From Bacillota bacterium (lineage in GTDB: Bacteria; Bacillota; Clostridia; Christensenellales; Aristaeellaceae), in contig JAKPNM010000115.1 of the NCBI GenBank assembly GCA_029548395.1, forward strand, positions 1-40,612: DNA of 40,612 bases. Direction: 5' to 3'. A program made the translations under genes and the position numbers. The notes below the pieces were generated by a model. The model worked only from the letters and a program-made list of their open reading frames with translations, had not been told where the DNA came from and made no database searches. Below are positions 33,181 to 40,612 of the stretch, piece after piece (positions within the stretch are counted from its first letter, which is position 1; each line of letters begins with the position of its first letter).

Positions 33181-34080
33181 TCAGAACAATGCTTCGACAA
33201 ATTCCCGGGCATCAAAGGCCTGCAGATCATCTATGCCCTCGCCTACTCCGATGTACCACACAGGTACGTTCAGCTCCCTGCGGATGGCCAGCGCAATGCC
33301 CCCCTTGGCGGTACCGTCCAATTTGGTGAGGATAATGCCGTTGATGTCGGCCACTTCCTTAAACATCTTAGCCTGATTGAGGCCGTTTTGCCCGGTGGTG
33401 GCGTCCAGCACCAGCATGCTGCGCACAGCAGCCTCAGGATACTCCCGGGCGATGATCCTGCGGATTTTGGCCAGCTCATCCATCAGGTTTTTCTTGTTGT
33501 GCAGCCGCCCGGCGGTGTCCACTATCAGCAGGTCGGTCTTCCGGGCCTTGACAGAGGCAATCGCATCAAACACAACCGCAGCCGGGTCGGCGCCATGCTG
33601 CTGCTTAATCAGCGGCACATCCGCGCGATCAGCCCATACCTGCAGCTGGTCATCAGCCGCTGCGCGGAAGGTGTCCGCGGCCGCCAGGGTGACGCTGCGG
33701 CCTACCTCGCGGAACCGCAGCGCCAGCTTTCCAACCGTGGTCGTCTTGCCAACGCCGTTGACCCCAACCACCAACATGACCATGGGCCATTGAAGCGGCG
33801 GGCGGGGAATATTCATCTCCTCAACCATGATATTCTTGAGCAGTTCCTTGGCCTGGGCGGCATCGCGCACCTTTTGCCCGCGCACCTGCTCCCTGAGCGT
33901 GTCGATGATATGCTCAGACGTGACCACGCCGGCATCCGACAAGACAAGGATATCCAGCAGCTCCTCATAAAAATCTTCATCAATCTTCTGGGCGGCGCTG
34001 GTCAACTGGTCAATCTGACGGCTCATCTGTCCGCGGGTCTTGCTTAAGCCCTGCTTGAGCCGGGCGAAAAATCCTGCCAT
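33181..34080 (-). CDS. ftsY: Signal recognition particle receptor FtsY
   Basis: The membrane-associated GTPase that docks SRP-ribosome complexes for co-translational membrane insertion. The 299 residues hold only the N and G domains, with a short basic N-terminus (FFARLKQGLSKTRGQM) instead of a long acidic A domain, as in many Firmicutes. G-domain motifs are VGVNGVGKTTTVGKLA, DTFRAAADDQL, VDTAGRLHNKKNLMDEL and TKLDGTAKGGIAL. It starts 10 bp after smc in the conserved rnc-smc-ftsY order. The ylxM-ffh pair that often follows is absent. Confidence 0.97.
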   Translation of the reverse strand: MAGFFARLKQGLSKTRGQMSRQIDQLTSAAQKIDEDFYEELLDILVLSDAGVVTSEHIIDTLREQVRGQKVRDAAQAKELLKNIMVEEMNIPRPPLQWPMVMLVVGVNGVGKTTTVGKLALRFREVGRSVTLAAADTFRAAADDQLQVWADRADVPLIKQQHGADPAAVVFDAIASVKARKTDLLIVDTAGRLHNKKNLMDELAKIRRIIAREYPEAAVRSMLVLDATTGQNGLNQAKMFKEVADINGIILTKLDGTAKGGIALAIRRELNVPVWYIGVGEGIDDLQAFDAREFVEALF

Positions 34081-34090
34081 GCTAACCTCC

Positions 34091-37000
34091 TTATGCGGTG
34101 TACTCTTCCAAATTGACGCTGATCATATCCGACACGCCTTTCTCGCGCATGGTGACGCCATACAGGGTGTCACAGCTTTCCATGGTCCCCTTGCGGTGTG
34201 TGATCACAATAAACTGGGTGCTTTTGGCATACTCGCTCAGATACTCGGCAAAACTTTCAATGTTCACGTCATCCAGCGCGGCCTCGATCTCATCCAGTAT
34301 GCAAAAAGGCGCCGGTTTGAGTTTGAGCATGGCAAACAGGATGGCAATGGCCGTCAGGGTCCGCTCACCGCCGGACAGCAAAGACAGCAGCTGCAGCTTC
34401 TTGCCGGGCGGCTGCGCTTTGATGTGGATTTCACACTCCAAAGGCTGGGACGGATCGGCCAGGCTCAGGCTGGCCTGCCCCCCTTTGAACAGACGCTTGA
34501 ACGTCTCGGCGAAGTATTCATTGAGCAGGGCAAACTCCCGCACAAACTGCTTTTCCATCTGCCCCTGCAAACGCTTGATCAAATTCAGCAGGTCTTCACG
34601 CGCCTGGTTCGCATCATCGCGCTGCGCGCTCAGGTCTTCAAAGCGCTCAAGCGTCGCGGCATATTCGTCCAGCGCATGAATATTGATGGCGCCCATTTCT
34701 TTGATGCGTTTGCGAATGTCCATGGCCTCACGCTCAGCGGCGGGCAGCTCAAATCTATCCGGGGTCATCAATTCCTGTGCCAGGGCGTAGGTTAACTCAT
34801 AGGTGTTCCACAGCGTCTGGGCCATGCTGTGCTGCTCTTCCTCAAGGCGTGTCAGGCTGATATCACCCTTGTGCAGACGCTGGCTGTCCTCGCTGTGAAG
34901 ACGATGGACGCGCTCAGCCTGCCCGGAAAGCTGACTTGTCAGCGCCGTGATCTCCCGCCGGGTTTTCTCAGCCTGCCTGGCCTGATCGCGGAGAGCGGCC
35001 AGCGCGCTGTTTTGCTGCTGATGCGCCTGCATCTGTTCATCCAGCTTTGCCTGTTGTAAAACGATGCGCTGCGCCAGCGCGCCCTGTTTGCTTTCCAGCG
35101 CAGCCTTGCGGGCTTCCAGAATGTTCAATTCCTTTTCCACTCGCTGACTGTCACGGCTGAAAATGTCGACCTTGTGAGCCAGCTGGCCGCATGACTGGCG
35201 CTGCGCGGCCAGCGCCTCACGCGCACTGTCCGCCTGCTCCCGCGCCACAGCCAGGGTATGCTTCAACTGCGCCTCCGTCTGCTCCAGCTGTTGCTTGTCC
35301 GCATCAATCATGCGGCTCGCGGCATCAGCCTGATCCAGATCGCGGGTAAGATCCGCCACCATTTCAGAAAGCTGCTCACCGGCAGCCTGCGCCTGTGAAA
35401 GAGCTTCTGCAGCACGCTCCAGACGTTGCGTCGCCTGCTTTTCTTGCTCTTCCTCGCGCGCGATGCCGATCTCCTCATCCTGAGCATGCGCCCTGGCCTT
35501 GGCCACCTGCTCTTCCTGGGCACCGGCTGCCTGCCGTTTTTGCTGCCAGGCGGTATTCATTCCAGCCAGCGCATCAGCCTGGTCGGTCAGGGACTGCGCC
35601 AGCTCCTTCATCTCACGTTCACGCCCCAGCAGGCTGACAGTGCGGCTTTGGATCGAACCGCCGGTCATCGCGCCGCCGGCGCGCATAACATCGCCCTGCA
35701 GAGTGACCACATGAAATGCCTGCCGTCCCGCGCGGGAGATCGCAATGGCGGCGTCCAAGTCCCGCGCCACCACAGTACGCCCCAGCAGGGATTCGACAAT
35801 GCCTTTATATTCATCCGCAAATCTGACCAGCTCACTGGCCAGTCCAAGGCAGCCGGGCAGCGTCAGCGCCTGACGTTCCTGTGTGGTCAGGGTGCGCCCG
35901 CGTACTGCAGAGATGGGCAGGAAGGTTGTCCGTCCCAAATGCTTCTCGCGCAGATGATTGATCATCTCCTGCGCGGTCTCTTCGGTATCGGTCACAATAT
36001 TTTGCAGCGCGTTGCCCAGCACCATCTCTACCGCGGTCTCCAGCTCCCTGGGCACTGTGATCAGCCGCGCGACCACCCCGTGCACGCCGGGCTTGCCCTG
36101 TGCATAAGCCAGCGCCTGCTTGACCGGCTGAAAGAAACCCTCATTGGACTTGGACATTTCTTCCATCGCAAGAAGGCGTGCCCGGTCACGCTGGTAGGTT
36201 TGCCGCGCAGCGTCCAATTGAGTCTGCGCCTCATCCGCAGCCTGACGGGATGCACGCAAATCCTGCTCATCCGCACGCAGCTGCTCATATAGCCGGGCTA
36301 CGGCCCTGCGCGCGCTGTCCAGGCGTGCAGTGGCAGCTTCCGCCTCATCCTGGGCATATTCCAGCTCAGCGCGCAGGCGTCCCTCGTTGTCTGACAGCTC
36401 CTGAAGACGTGCCTGCGCCTGAGCCAGCATGGCCTGTTGCCGGGCGTGCCGTTCGCGCGCGTCCGCGCGGCTGTTGGCAGATTGCAGCATCAGGCTGCGA
36501 TGGGACTCAAGCGCCCGCTCGCTTTTGTCCAGCTCTTCCTCAGCTTCCCGGGTCCGGGCATCCAGCGTAATCAACCGTTCTTCGGCGCGCTTGAGCAATT
36601 CATGGTTTTGTTCGCGGTCGCTTTGCGCGGCTTGCAGTGCTTCCCGTAGGGTTTGCAGCGCACCAAGCGTCGCCTGCTGCTCCTGAAGGTTGGTCTGTGC
36701 TTCATCCTTCGCGTTTTGGAGGGCCTGGGCGCTGCGCTCGGCCAGCACAGCCCGATCGCGCAAAGCGTCCTCCTGGGTTTGCAGCTGCGCATTGAGCGCC
36801 TGGCTGCGCTCCTCCGCGCCTGACAGGCTTTCCTGCGCCGCTTCCCGCCGGCGCTGCAGATCTTTCAGTTCAGCCTCATGGCGGGCAATCAAACCGGCAA
36901 TGCTCTTTTGCGTTTCCTGCAAGGAGGCAATGCGTTTGTCCAGGCGCTCATGCCGGACCAGAAAAATATTGGCGTCCAGGTGCTTGAGCCGCGCGCTGAG

Positions 37001-37651
37001 CGCCAGATACTCCCGGGCCGCCTCGCTTTGCTCACGCAGGGGCTCAAGCCGCCCGGACAGCTCCTCCAACAGGTCGCTCACGCGCAACAGGTGCTCCTGG
37101 GTACGATCGAGTTTTCGCTGGGCATCCTCCTTGCGCGAACGATAACCCGCAATGCCCGCAGCCTCCTCAAAGGCAGCGCGGCGCTCCTCCCCGCGCCCGG
37201 ACAGGATCACATCAATATGCCCCTGGCCAATCATCGCATAGCCTTCCCGCCCGATGCCGGTATCGTGGAAGAGCTCCACAATGTCCTTGAGCCTGCAGGC
37301 CCTGCGGTTGAGGAAGTATTCGCCCTCCCCGCTGCGGTAGGCGCGGCGGGTGACCATGACCTCGGTATGTGGGCTTTTGAGTTTGCGGTCAGCATTGTCA
37401 AAGACCAAAGAAACTTCACAATAGGGCATCAGGCGGCGCTTTTGCGTGCCTGAAAAAATGACATCTTCCATCTTTGCCCCGCGGAGCGCCTTGGCGCTTT
37501 GCTCGCCCAACACCCAGCGCACGGCATCGGCGATATTGCTTTTTCCTGAGCCATTGGGCCCGACAATGCCGGTGATGCCCTCGCCAAAGCGGATATCGGT
37601 ACGCTGCGGAAAGGATTTGAAGCCGAACAGCTCCAGCCGCGTCAGCTTCAT
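34091..37651 (-). CDS. smc: Chromosome segregation protein SMC
   Basis: The condensin-like ATPase that organises and helps segregate the chromosome with ScpA/ScpB. At 1186 residues it is full length. The N-terminal head carries GPNGSGKSNIADAVRWVLGE (Walker A). A long coiled coil follows (about 170-500), then the hinge (about 515-665, GVHGVVARLITVPRELETAV) and a returning coil to about 1015. The C-terminal head has LLSGGERTLTAIAILFAML (signature) and ILDEIEAALDDVN (Walker B). Coil regions are rich in Gln, Glu, Ala and Arg. The ATG overlaps the rnc stop by 4 bp. Confidence 0.98.
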   Translation of the reverse strand: MKLTRLELFGFKSFPQRTDIRFGEGITGIVGPNGSGKSNIADAVRWVLGEQSAKALRGAKMEDVIFSGTQKRRLMPYCEVSLVFDNADRKLKSPHTEVMVTRRAYRSGEGEYFLNRRACRLKDIVELFHDTGIGREGYAMIGQGHIDVILSGRGEERRAAFEEAAGIAGYRSRKEDAQRKLDRTQEHLLRVSDLLEELSGRLEPLREQSEAAREYLALSARLKHLDANIFLVRHERLDKRIASLQETQKSIAGLIARHEAELKDLQRRREAAQESLSGAEERSQALNAQLQTQEDALRDRAVLAERSAQALQNAKDEAQTNLQEQQATLGALQTLREALQAAQSDREQNHELLKRAEERLITLDARTREAEEELDKSERALESHRSLMLQSANSRADARERHARQQAMLAQAQARLQELSDNEGRLRAELEYAQDEAEAATARLDSARRAVARLYEQLRADEQDLRASRQAADEAQTQLDAARQTYQRDRARLLAMEEMSKSNEGFFQPVKQALAYAQGKPGVHGVVARLITVPRELETAVEMVLGNALQNIVTDTEETAQEMINHLREKHLGRTTFLPISAVRGRTLTTQERQALTLPGCLGLASELVRFADEYKGIVESLLGRTVVARDLDAAIAISRAGRQAFHVVTLQGDVMRAGGAMTGGSIQSRTVSLLGREREMKELAQSLTDQADALAGMNTAWQQKRQAAGAQEEQVAKARAHAQDEEIGIAREEEQEKQATQRLERAAEALSQAQAAGEQLSEMVADLTRDLDQADAASRMIDADKQQLEQTEAQLKHTLAVAREQADSAREALAAQRQSCGQLAHKVDIFSRDSQRVEKELNILEARKAALESKQGALAQRIVLQQAKLDEQMQAHQQQNSALAALRDQARQAEKTRREITALTSQLSGQAERVHRLHSEDSQRLHKGDISLTRLEEEQHSMAQTLWNTYELTYALAQELMTPDRFELPAAEREAMDIRKRIKEMGAINIHALDEYAATLERFEDLSAQRDDANQAREDLLNLIKRLQGQMEKQFVREFALLNEYFAETFKRLFKGGQASLSLADPSQPLECEIHIKAQPPGKKLQLLSLLSGGERTLTAIAILFAMLKLKPAPFCILDEIEAALDDVNIESFAEYLSEYAKSTQFIVITHRKGTMESCDTLYGVTMREKGVSDMISVNLEEYTA

Positions 37652-38298
37652 GTCCTGTCCTCTTCCCGCGGCAGTGTATCCAGGGCGGCCTGCGCTGCCT
37701 TTCGCTGTGCGGCGCGCTTGGTGCTGCCGCTGCCGGTAGCCAGCAACTGCCCGTCATGGTATACGCCCATGTTGTATAGTCGCCTGTGCGGCGGTCCTTC
37801 TACCGATTGCTCGCGGTATTCAATTTCACCCTCGCCAAGGGCCTGGAAGTGCGCCTGCAAGGCTCCCTTGGCGTCCAGGCCGGCTTCCGCCTGACGGATG
37901 CCGCCGGCCCAGAGCCGTTGGACCAGATCCATGGCTGCATCAAAGCCGCCATCCAGGTAGACCGCGGCAATCAAGGCTTCCATGGCGTCCGCCAGCACAG
38001 AATCCAGGCCCGCGCCACCCTCTGCCAAAAAGGCTTTGCTCAGCACCAGATGGCTCCCCAGGTCGATGCCGCGCGCGACCTTTGCCAGGGCCTGCTCGTT
38101 CACCAGCCTTTGTCGGCGAAAGGTCAGCTTGCCCTCAGCCTCCCCGCGCCTGGCAAACAGGGCCTGGCTGATCGCCAGCTGCAGCACTGCATCGCCCAGA
38201 AACTCCAGACGCTGGTAATTGTGCACCCCTGCAGACGGGTGGGTCAGCGCGGTATGCAGCAATGATTCATCTTTAAAATGATAAGACAAAACGGACAT
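37648..38298 (-). CDS. rnc: Ribonuclease III
   Basis: A double-strand-specific endoribonuclease for rRNA processing and mRNA decay. The catalytic domain has ALTHPSAG, the signature NYQRLEFLGDAVLQL and the second acidic cluster DSVLADAMEALIAAVYLDGG. A C-terminal dsRNA-binding domain (about residues 140-210) ends GSGSTKRAAQRKAAQAALDTL. The track start, a GTG at 38376 overlapping the acpP stop, would place a strong intrinsic terminator inside the coding region. I therefore prefer the ATG at 38298 (216 residues), although its ribosome-binding site is weak. Start choice is the main uncertainty. Coupled to smc by a 4-bp overlap. Confidence 0.93.
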   Translation of the reverse strand: MSVLSYHFKDESLLHTALTHPSAGVHNYQRLEFLGDAVLQLAISQALFARRGEAEGKLTFRRQRLVNEQALAKVARGIDLGSHLVLSKAFLAEGGAGLDSVLADAMEALIAAVYLDGGFDAAMDLVQRLWAGGIRQAEAGLDAKGALQAHFQALGEGEIEYREQSVEGPPHRRLYNMGVYHDGQLLATGSGSTKRAAQRKAAQAALDTLPREEDRT

Positions 38299-38325
38299 CA
38301 GTCGCTTGTGTCCGCTGCCCTCATG

Positions 38326-38357
38326 AAAAAGGGCTGCCGCTCCCGTCTGCGGCAGCC
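38326..38357 (-). terminator. Intrinsic terminator between acpP and rnc
   Basis: On the minus strand GGCTGCCGC-AGACGGGA-GCGGCAGCC is a perfect 9-bp GC-rich stem followed by CTTTTT, 15 bp after the acpP stop. It has all the features of a Rho-independent terminator, yet it sits inside the conserved plsX-acpP-rnc-smc-ftsY block. Confidence 0.85.
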
Positions 38358-38372
38358 TAAATTGACCTTTGG

Positions 38373-38603
38373 TCACGCCTGGCGCGCTTGGATGTAATCC
38401 GCGACGTCACCGACGGTTTTTAGCGTGGTGATCGCGCTGTCTTCCACCTGCAGATTGAAGCGATCTTCCAGATCCATAATCAGCACCATCACATTGGCGC
38501 TGTCGGCGCCCAGGTCTTCGACCAGACGGGCATCCCGGGTTACCTTCTCCGGGGGCATTTTGAGTTGATTGGCAATCAGAGCCACGACCTGTTCAAATAC
38601 CAT
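38373..38603 (-). CDS. acpP: Acyl carrier protein
   Basis: Carries growing acyl chains on a phosphopantetheine arm in fatty-acid and phospholipid synthesis. The 76 residues match AcpP size and helix pattern. The modification site is DLGADSANVMVLIMDLEDRF, where the Ser after Asp is present; the usual DSL is DSA here. The C-terminal VGDVADYIQ is standard. It lies 12 bp after plsX, whose enzyme uses acyl-ACP, and is followed by a terminator. Confidence 0.95.
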   Translation of the reverse strand: MVFEQVVALIANQLKMPPEKVTRDARLVEDLGADSANVMVLIMDLEDRFNLQVEDSAITTLKTVGDVADYIQARQA

Positions 38604-38615
38604 GGTGATCCTCCG

Positions 38616-39617
38616 TCATACAGATTGTTGTCCGAGTTTTTGTTCGATGGCTTGGGCAACACCTGAACGAATCATAAGTGCAGCCTGCCGAATGGCGCCA
38701 TGAATGGCTTTGGCGTTGCTTGACCCATGCGCCTTCACCACTGTTCCCCGCACACCCAGAAGCGGCGCTCCGCCTATCTCAGTGTAATCCATTTGCTTGC
38801 GTACACGCGAAAAAGCAGGCTTTGCCAGCAAAGCACCCAGCTTGGAGCGGGTATCAGCCATCAGCTCGCGCTTGATGATGCTCATCAGCGCCTGGGCCAC
38901 GCCCTCAGTGTACTTGAGAATGATGTTGCCGTCAAATCCATCACACACAACAACATCGGCCTGGTTGTTCGGGATATCACGGGCCTCCACATTGCCGACA
39001 AAGTGGATGGCTTCCTTCTTGAGCAGCTGGTGTGCCGCGATGTACAGCGCGCTGCCTTTTTCCTCCTCCGCGCCAATGTTGGCCAGACCTACCCGCGGCT
39101 TTGTCAGACCCTGCGTCTTGCGCATAAAGGCGTCACCCATCAGCCCGAACTGGGCAAGATACTCGGGCTTGCTGTCCACGTTGGCGCCGCAGTCTATCAG
39201 CAGAAAATTACCCGCCCTGCCGGGTATCACGGGCGCCAGCGCAGGCCGCTCGATGCCTGGAATACGCCCCAGACGAAGCATGCCGCCAACCAGCACAGCT
39301 CCTGTGGACCCTGCCGATACAAAGCCATCGGCTTCCCCCTCGCGCACCATCAACATGCCGCGCACCACCGCGCTGTTTTTCTTTTGGCGGATGGCCAGCG
39401 CGGCGGATTCATTGTTGGTGATAATGTCGTTCGCTTCCAGCACGCTCAGGCGCCCAAGCAAATCCTCCGCGCCCTTGATATAGGGTTCTATCTGTGCCGG
39501 CACGCCTGCCAGTACGATGGACAGTTCCGGATCTGCCCGCAAGGCAAGCAGCGCGCCTTCACAGGGCGCTTGCGGCGCATGGTCGCCGCCCATCGCATCC
39601 AGTACAATCCTGATCAT
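38616..39617 (-). CDS. plsX: Phosphate acyltransferase PlsX
   Basis: Converts acyl-ACP plus phosphate to acyl-phosphate, the first step of phosphatidic-acid formation in most bacteria. The ATG at 39617 with GGAGG upstream is preferred to the track's 39629, giving 333 residues. Motifs are IRIVLDAMGGDHAPQAPCEG at the N-terminus, GFVSAGSTGAVLVGGMLRLG, LIDCGANVDSKPEYLAQFGLMG, GLANIGAEEEKGSA and the C-terminal GGAPLLGVRGTVVKAHGSSN. First gene of the phospholipid/rnc/smc block. rpmF and fapR are not upstream, unlike the usual arrangement. Confidence 0.97.
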   Translation of the reverse strand: MIRIVLDAMGGDHAPQAPCEGALLALRADPELSIVLAGVPAQIEPYIKGAEDLLGRLSVLEANDIITNNESAALAIRQKKNSAVVRGMLMVREGEADGFVSAGSTGAVLVGGMLRLGRIPGIERPALAPVIPGRAGNFLLIDCGANVDSKPEYLAQFGLMGDAFMRKTQGLTKPRVGLANIGAEEEKGSALYIAAHQLLKKEAIHFVGNVEARDIPNNQADVVVCDGFDGNIILKYTEGVAQALMSIIKRELMADTRSKLGALLAKPAFSRVRKQMDYTEIGGAPLLGVRGTVVKAHGSSNAKAIHGAIRQAALMIRSGVAQAIEQKLGQQSV

Positions 39618-39644
39618 CCCGACCTCCATTCAAACGATGGTGAT

Positions 39645-39677
39645 ATTTTATCATAAAAGAGAAGCTTCTCACAACAA
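39645..39677 (-). promoter_or_regulatory. plsX promoter containing a perfect 12-bp palindrome
   Basis: Two overlapping options exist on the minus strand: TTGTTG-N16-TATGAT (39677-39650) and TTGTGA-N18-TAAAAT (39674-39645). The spacer of both contains GAGAAGCTTCTC (39659-39670), perfectly self-complementary. The start codon is about 28 bp downstream. A repressor site is plausible. Confidence 0.6.
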
Positions 39678-39784
39678 TGAAGCAGCCCCGGGCGTACTTG
39701 CAGGATCTTTTCAAGGATGGCAAGGAAACTCACTACAAATAATACATCCATGATTTTTCTGACTGCCCGGTGATTTCGGAGAAA

Positions 39785-39816
39785 CAAAAAAGGCAGGAAA
39801 CTGCTTGTATCCTGCC
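39785..39816 (-). terminator. Terminator of the small membrane-protein gene
   Basis: GGCAGGA-N11-TCCTGCC followed by TTTTTTG on the minus strand, 22 bp after the stop codon of the upstream small ORF. It separates that gene from plsX. Confidence 0.88.
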
Positions 39817-39838
39817 ATTTCCGCAAAAGAAAACCGGG

Positions 39839-40102
39839 CTACCGGCCGATGTTCTGGCGAATCGCCTGGGTATCGTCAACCAATTGCCCGAAGCCATATA
39901 CCATCAGGCCGCCAACCCATGAAAAAGCAATCCCTCCAATCAGCACAAGGAAACCTGCGGCGACCATACTGCCACTGGCGCTGCTATAGGCATACGACGA
40001 CGCACTCCACACGGCAATCGCCCCGATAACAGAAAAAATAATACCCAAAATTGTTACAAAAGTGGCATATCCTTTGATTTTCCTCCCGGCATTGTTGAAC
40101 AT
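39839..40102 (-). CDS. Small two-helix membrane protein, uncharacterised
   Basis: An 87-residue protein with AAAGGAG before its ATG. Two hydrophobic helices are visible (about 12-33, FVTILGIIFSVIGAIAVW; about 46-74, AAGFLVLIGGIAFSWVGGLM), the second running into YGFGQLVDDTQAIRQN. This C-terminal YGFG-L-D wording recurs, from memory, in small hypothetical proteins of Clostridia; no function is known to me. It has its own promoter and terminator, so it is probably expressed alone. Confidence 0.82.
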   Translation of the reverse strand: MFNNAGRKIKGYATFVTILGIIFSVIGAIAVWSASSYAYSSASGSMVAAGFLVLIGGIAFSWVGGLMVYGFGQLVDDTQAIRQNIGR

Positions 40103-40139
40103 TTTTTCTCCTTTCTTTTCGCGACATCCTGAGATTTTA

Positions 40140-40168
40140 ATATTATTTGCATATTAGCACACACACAA
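40140..40168 (-). promoter_or_regulatory. Candidate promoter of the small membrane-protein gene
   Basis: TTGTGT (40168-40163) and TAATAT (40145-40140) with a 17-bp spacer on the minus strand, about 38 bp before the ATG. Confidence 0.45.
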
Positions 40169-40258
40169 CAGAAACAGACAAATCGCATAAACAGGTACAA
40201 AATTTGAACATCGATTCAGTTCTTCAGCGACAGGCATCTGGCTGTCCCGGTACCGCGC

Positions 40259-40287
40259 TTGTAATTACGCGGCAGATTTTGTATAAT
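40259..40287 (+). promoter_or_regulatory. Promoter of the c-di-AMP receptor gene
   Basis: TTGTAA (40259-40264) and a perfect TATAAT (40282-40287) with a 17-bp spacer, 53 bp before the start codon. Confidence 0.72.
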
Positions 40288-40340
40288 GAATGCGTCAAAA
40301 AGCGGAGCGCCCCTCCGCGCAAGCCAAAGGAGGCCAGCCA

Positions 40341-40612
40341 ATGAAGCTGATTATTGCCATTGTGCAGGATGAAGACGCGGCGCACCTGGTGAGTGAACTG
40401 ATGGAAGACGGCTTTGGCGTAACCAAGCTGGCCACCACCGGCGGCTTTTTGCGCGCAGGAAACACCACCCTGCTGGTGGGCGTTGAGGATGGAAGGTATG
40501 ACGCCTGCATGAGCCTGATAGAGAAAGTCTGCAAAAGCCGCAAGCAGATTGCGACCTCGCCCTCTCCGGTGGCCGGCACGGCGGGCGTGTATGTGCCCTA
40601 TCCCATCGAGGT
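40341..40612 (+). CDS. Cyclic-di-AMP receptor, PstA/DarA family (partial, runs off window)
   Basis: A PII-like cytoplasmic protein that binds cyclic di-AMP. The ATG follows AAAGGAGG. The visible ~90 residues start MKLIIAIVQDEDAAHLVSEL, then GFGVTKLATTGGFLRAGNTT, LLVGVEDGRYDACMSLIEKV and CKSRKQ, which follow the family closely, including the TGGFLRxGNTT segment that contacts the nucleotide. The C-terminal ~20-25 residues are outside the window. In Firmicutes this gene is often next to tmk and holB, which would be expected downstream. Confidence 0.93.
   Translation, partial: MKLIIAIVQDEDAAHLVSELMEDGFGVTKLATTGGFLRAGNTTLLVGVEDGRYDACMSLIEKVCKSRKQIATSPSPVAGTAGVYVPYPIE

Noticed and set aside
39614-39826. 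70-aa minus-strand ORF ending in an ATGA overlap with plsX
   Set aside because: The overlap and a hydrophobic stretch made it tempting, but it starts within the 3' end region and terminator of the preceding gene, has no ribosome-binding site, and contains the plsX promoter.

Overview
The window looks like a chromosomal segment of a moderately high-GC member of the Clostridia (Bacillota), probably an uncultured anaerobe. The evidence is the gene order (rimP-nusA-rnpM-ylxQ-infB-rbfA-nrnA-truB and plsX-acpP-rnc-smc-ftsY), a SAM-I riboswitch before metK, a PstA/DarA-type c-di-AMP receptor gene, formate-tetrahydrofolate ligase, strong GGAGG ribosome-binding sites and sigma-A-type promoters. I see no phage, transposase, CRISPR array, rRNA or tRNA. 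Most of the window is core genome.

Layout. (1) 1-4898, minus strand: an Fbp/Afu-like ABC importer made of a solute-binding protein, a fused double permease with an unusual ~460-residue extracytoplasmic insert, and an ATPase cut by the window edge. (2) 5035-12437, minus: a possible long operon running GntR/FCD regulator, fhs, Lrp/AsnC regulator, class I aminotransferase, CapA-like protein, a degenerate isopropylmalate/isocitrate-dehydrogenase-like protein and an alkaline-phosphatase-superfamily protein. The last five genes are tightly coupled. (3) 12501-19915, minus: the translation/transcription operon with a structured rimP leader. (4) 20074-22026, plus: tyrS-yigZ. (5) 22095-23854, minus: a Cof-type HAD phosphatase and an rluA-type pseudouridine synthase broken by a 61-bp insertion with 28-bp direct repeats. 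(6) 24063-28719, plus: a branched-chain amino-acid (or related) ABC importer in which LivM and LivG are one polypeptide. (7) 28829-30837: metK under a SAM-I riboswitch, divergent from a uridine-kinase-like gene, with overlapping promoters. (8) 30850-33072: mntP and a divergent lipoprotein with four peptidoglycan-binding repeats. (9) 33181-39617, minus: the plsX-acpP-rnc-smc-ftsY block, with a strong terminator between acpP and rnc. (10) 39839-40612: a small two-helix membrane protein and, divergently, the start of a c-di-AMP receptor gene.

Themes: one-carbon/SAM metabolism (fhs, metK), ribosome assembly and translation initiation, phospholipid synthesis and chromosome maintenance, and two importers whose binding proteins lack a visible lipobox. 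The most unusual items are the giant permease, the decayed dehydrogenase-like gene in its CapA/phosphatase neighbourhood, and the repeat-flanked insertion in rluA. Several ORF-track starts were moved to better ribosome-binding sites, and these changes are noted per gene. All functional calls come from reading motifs by eye; no database search was run.
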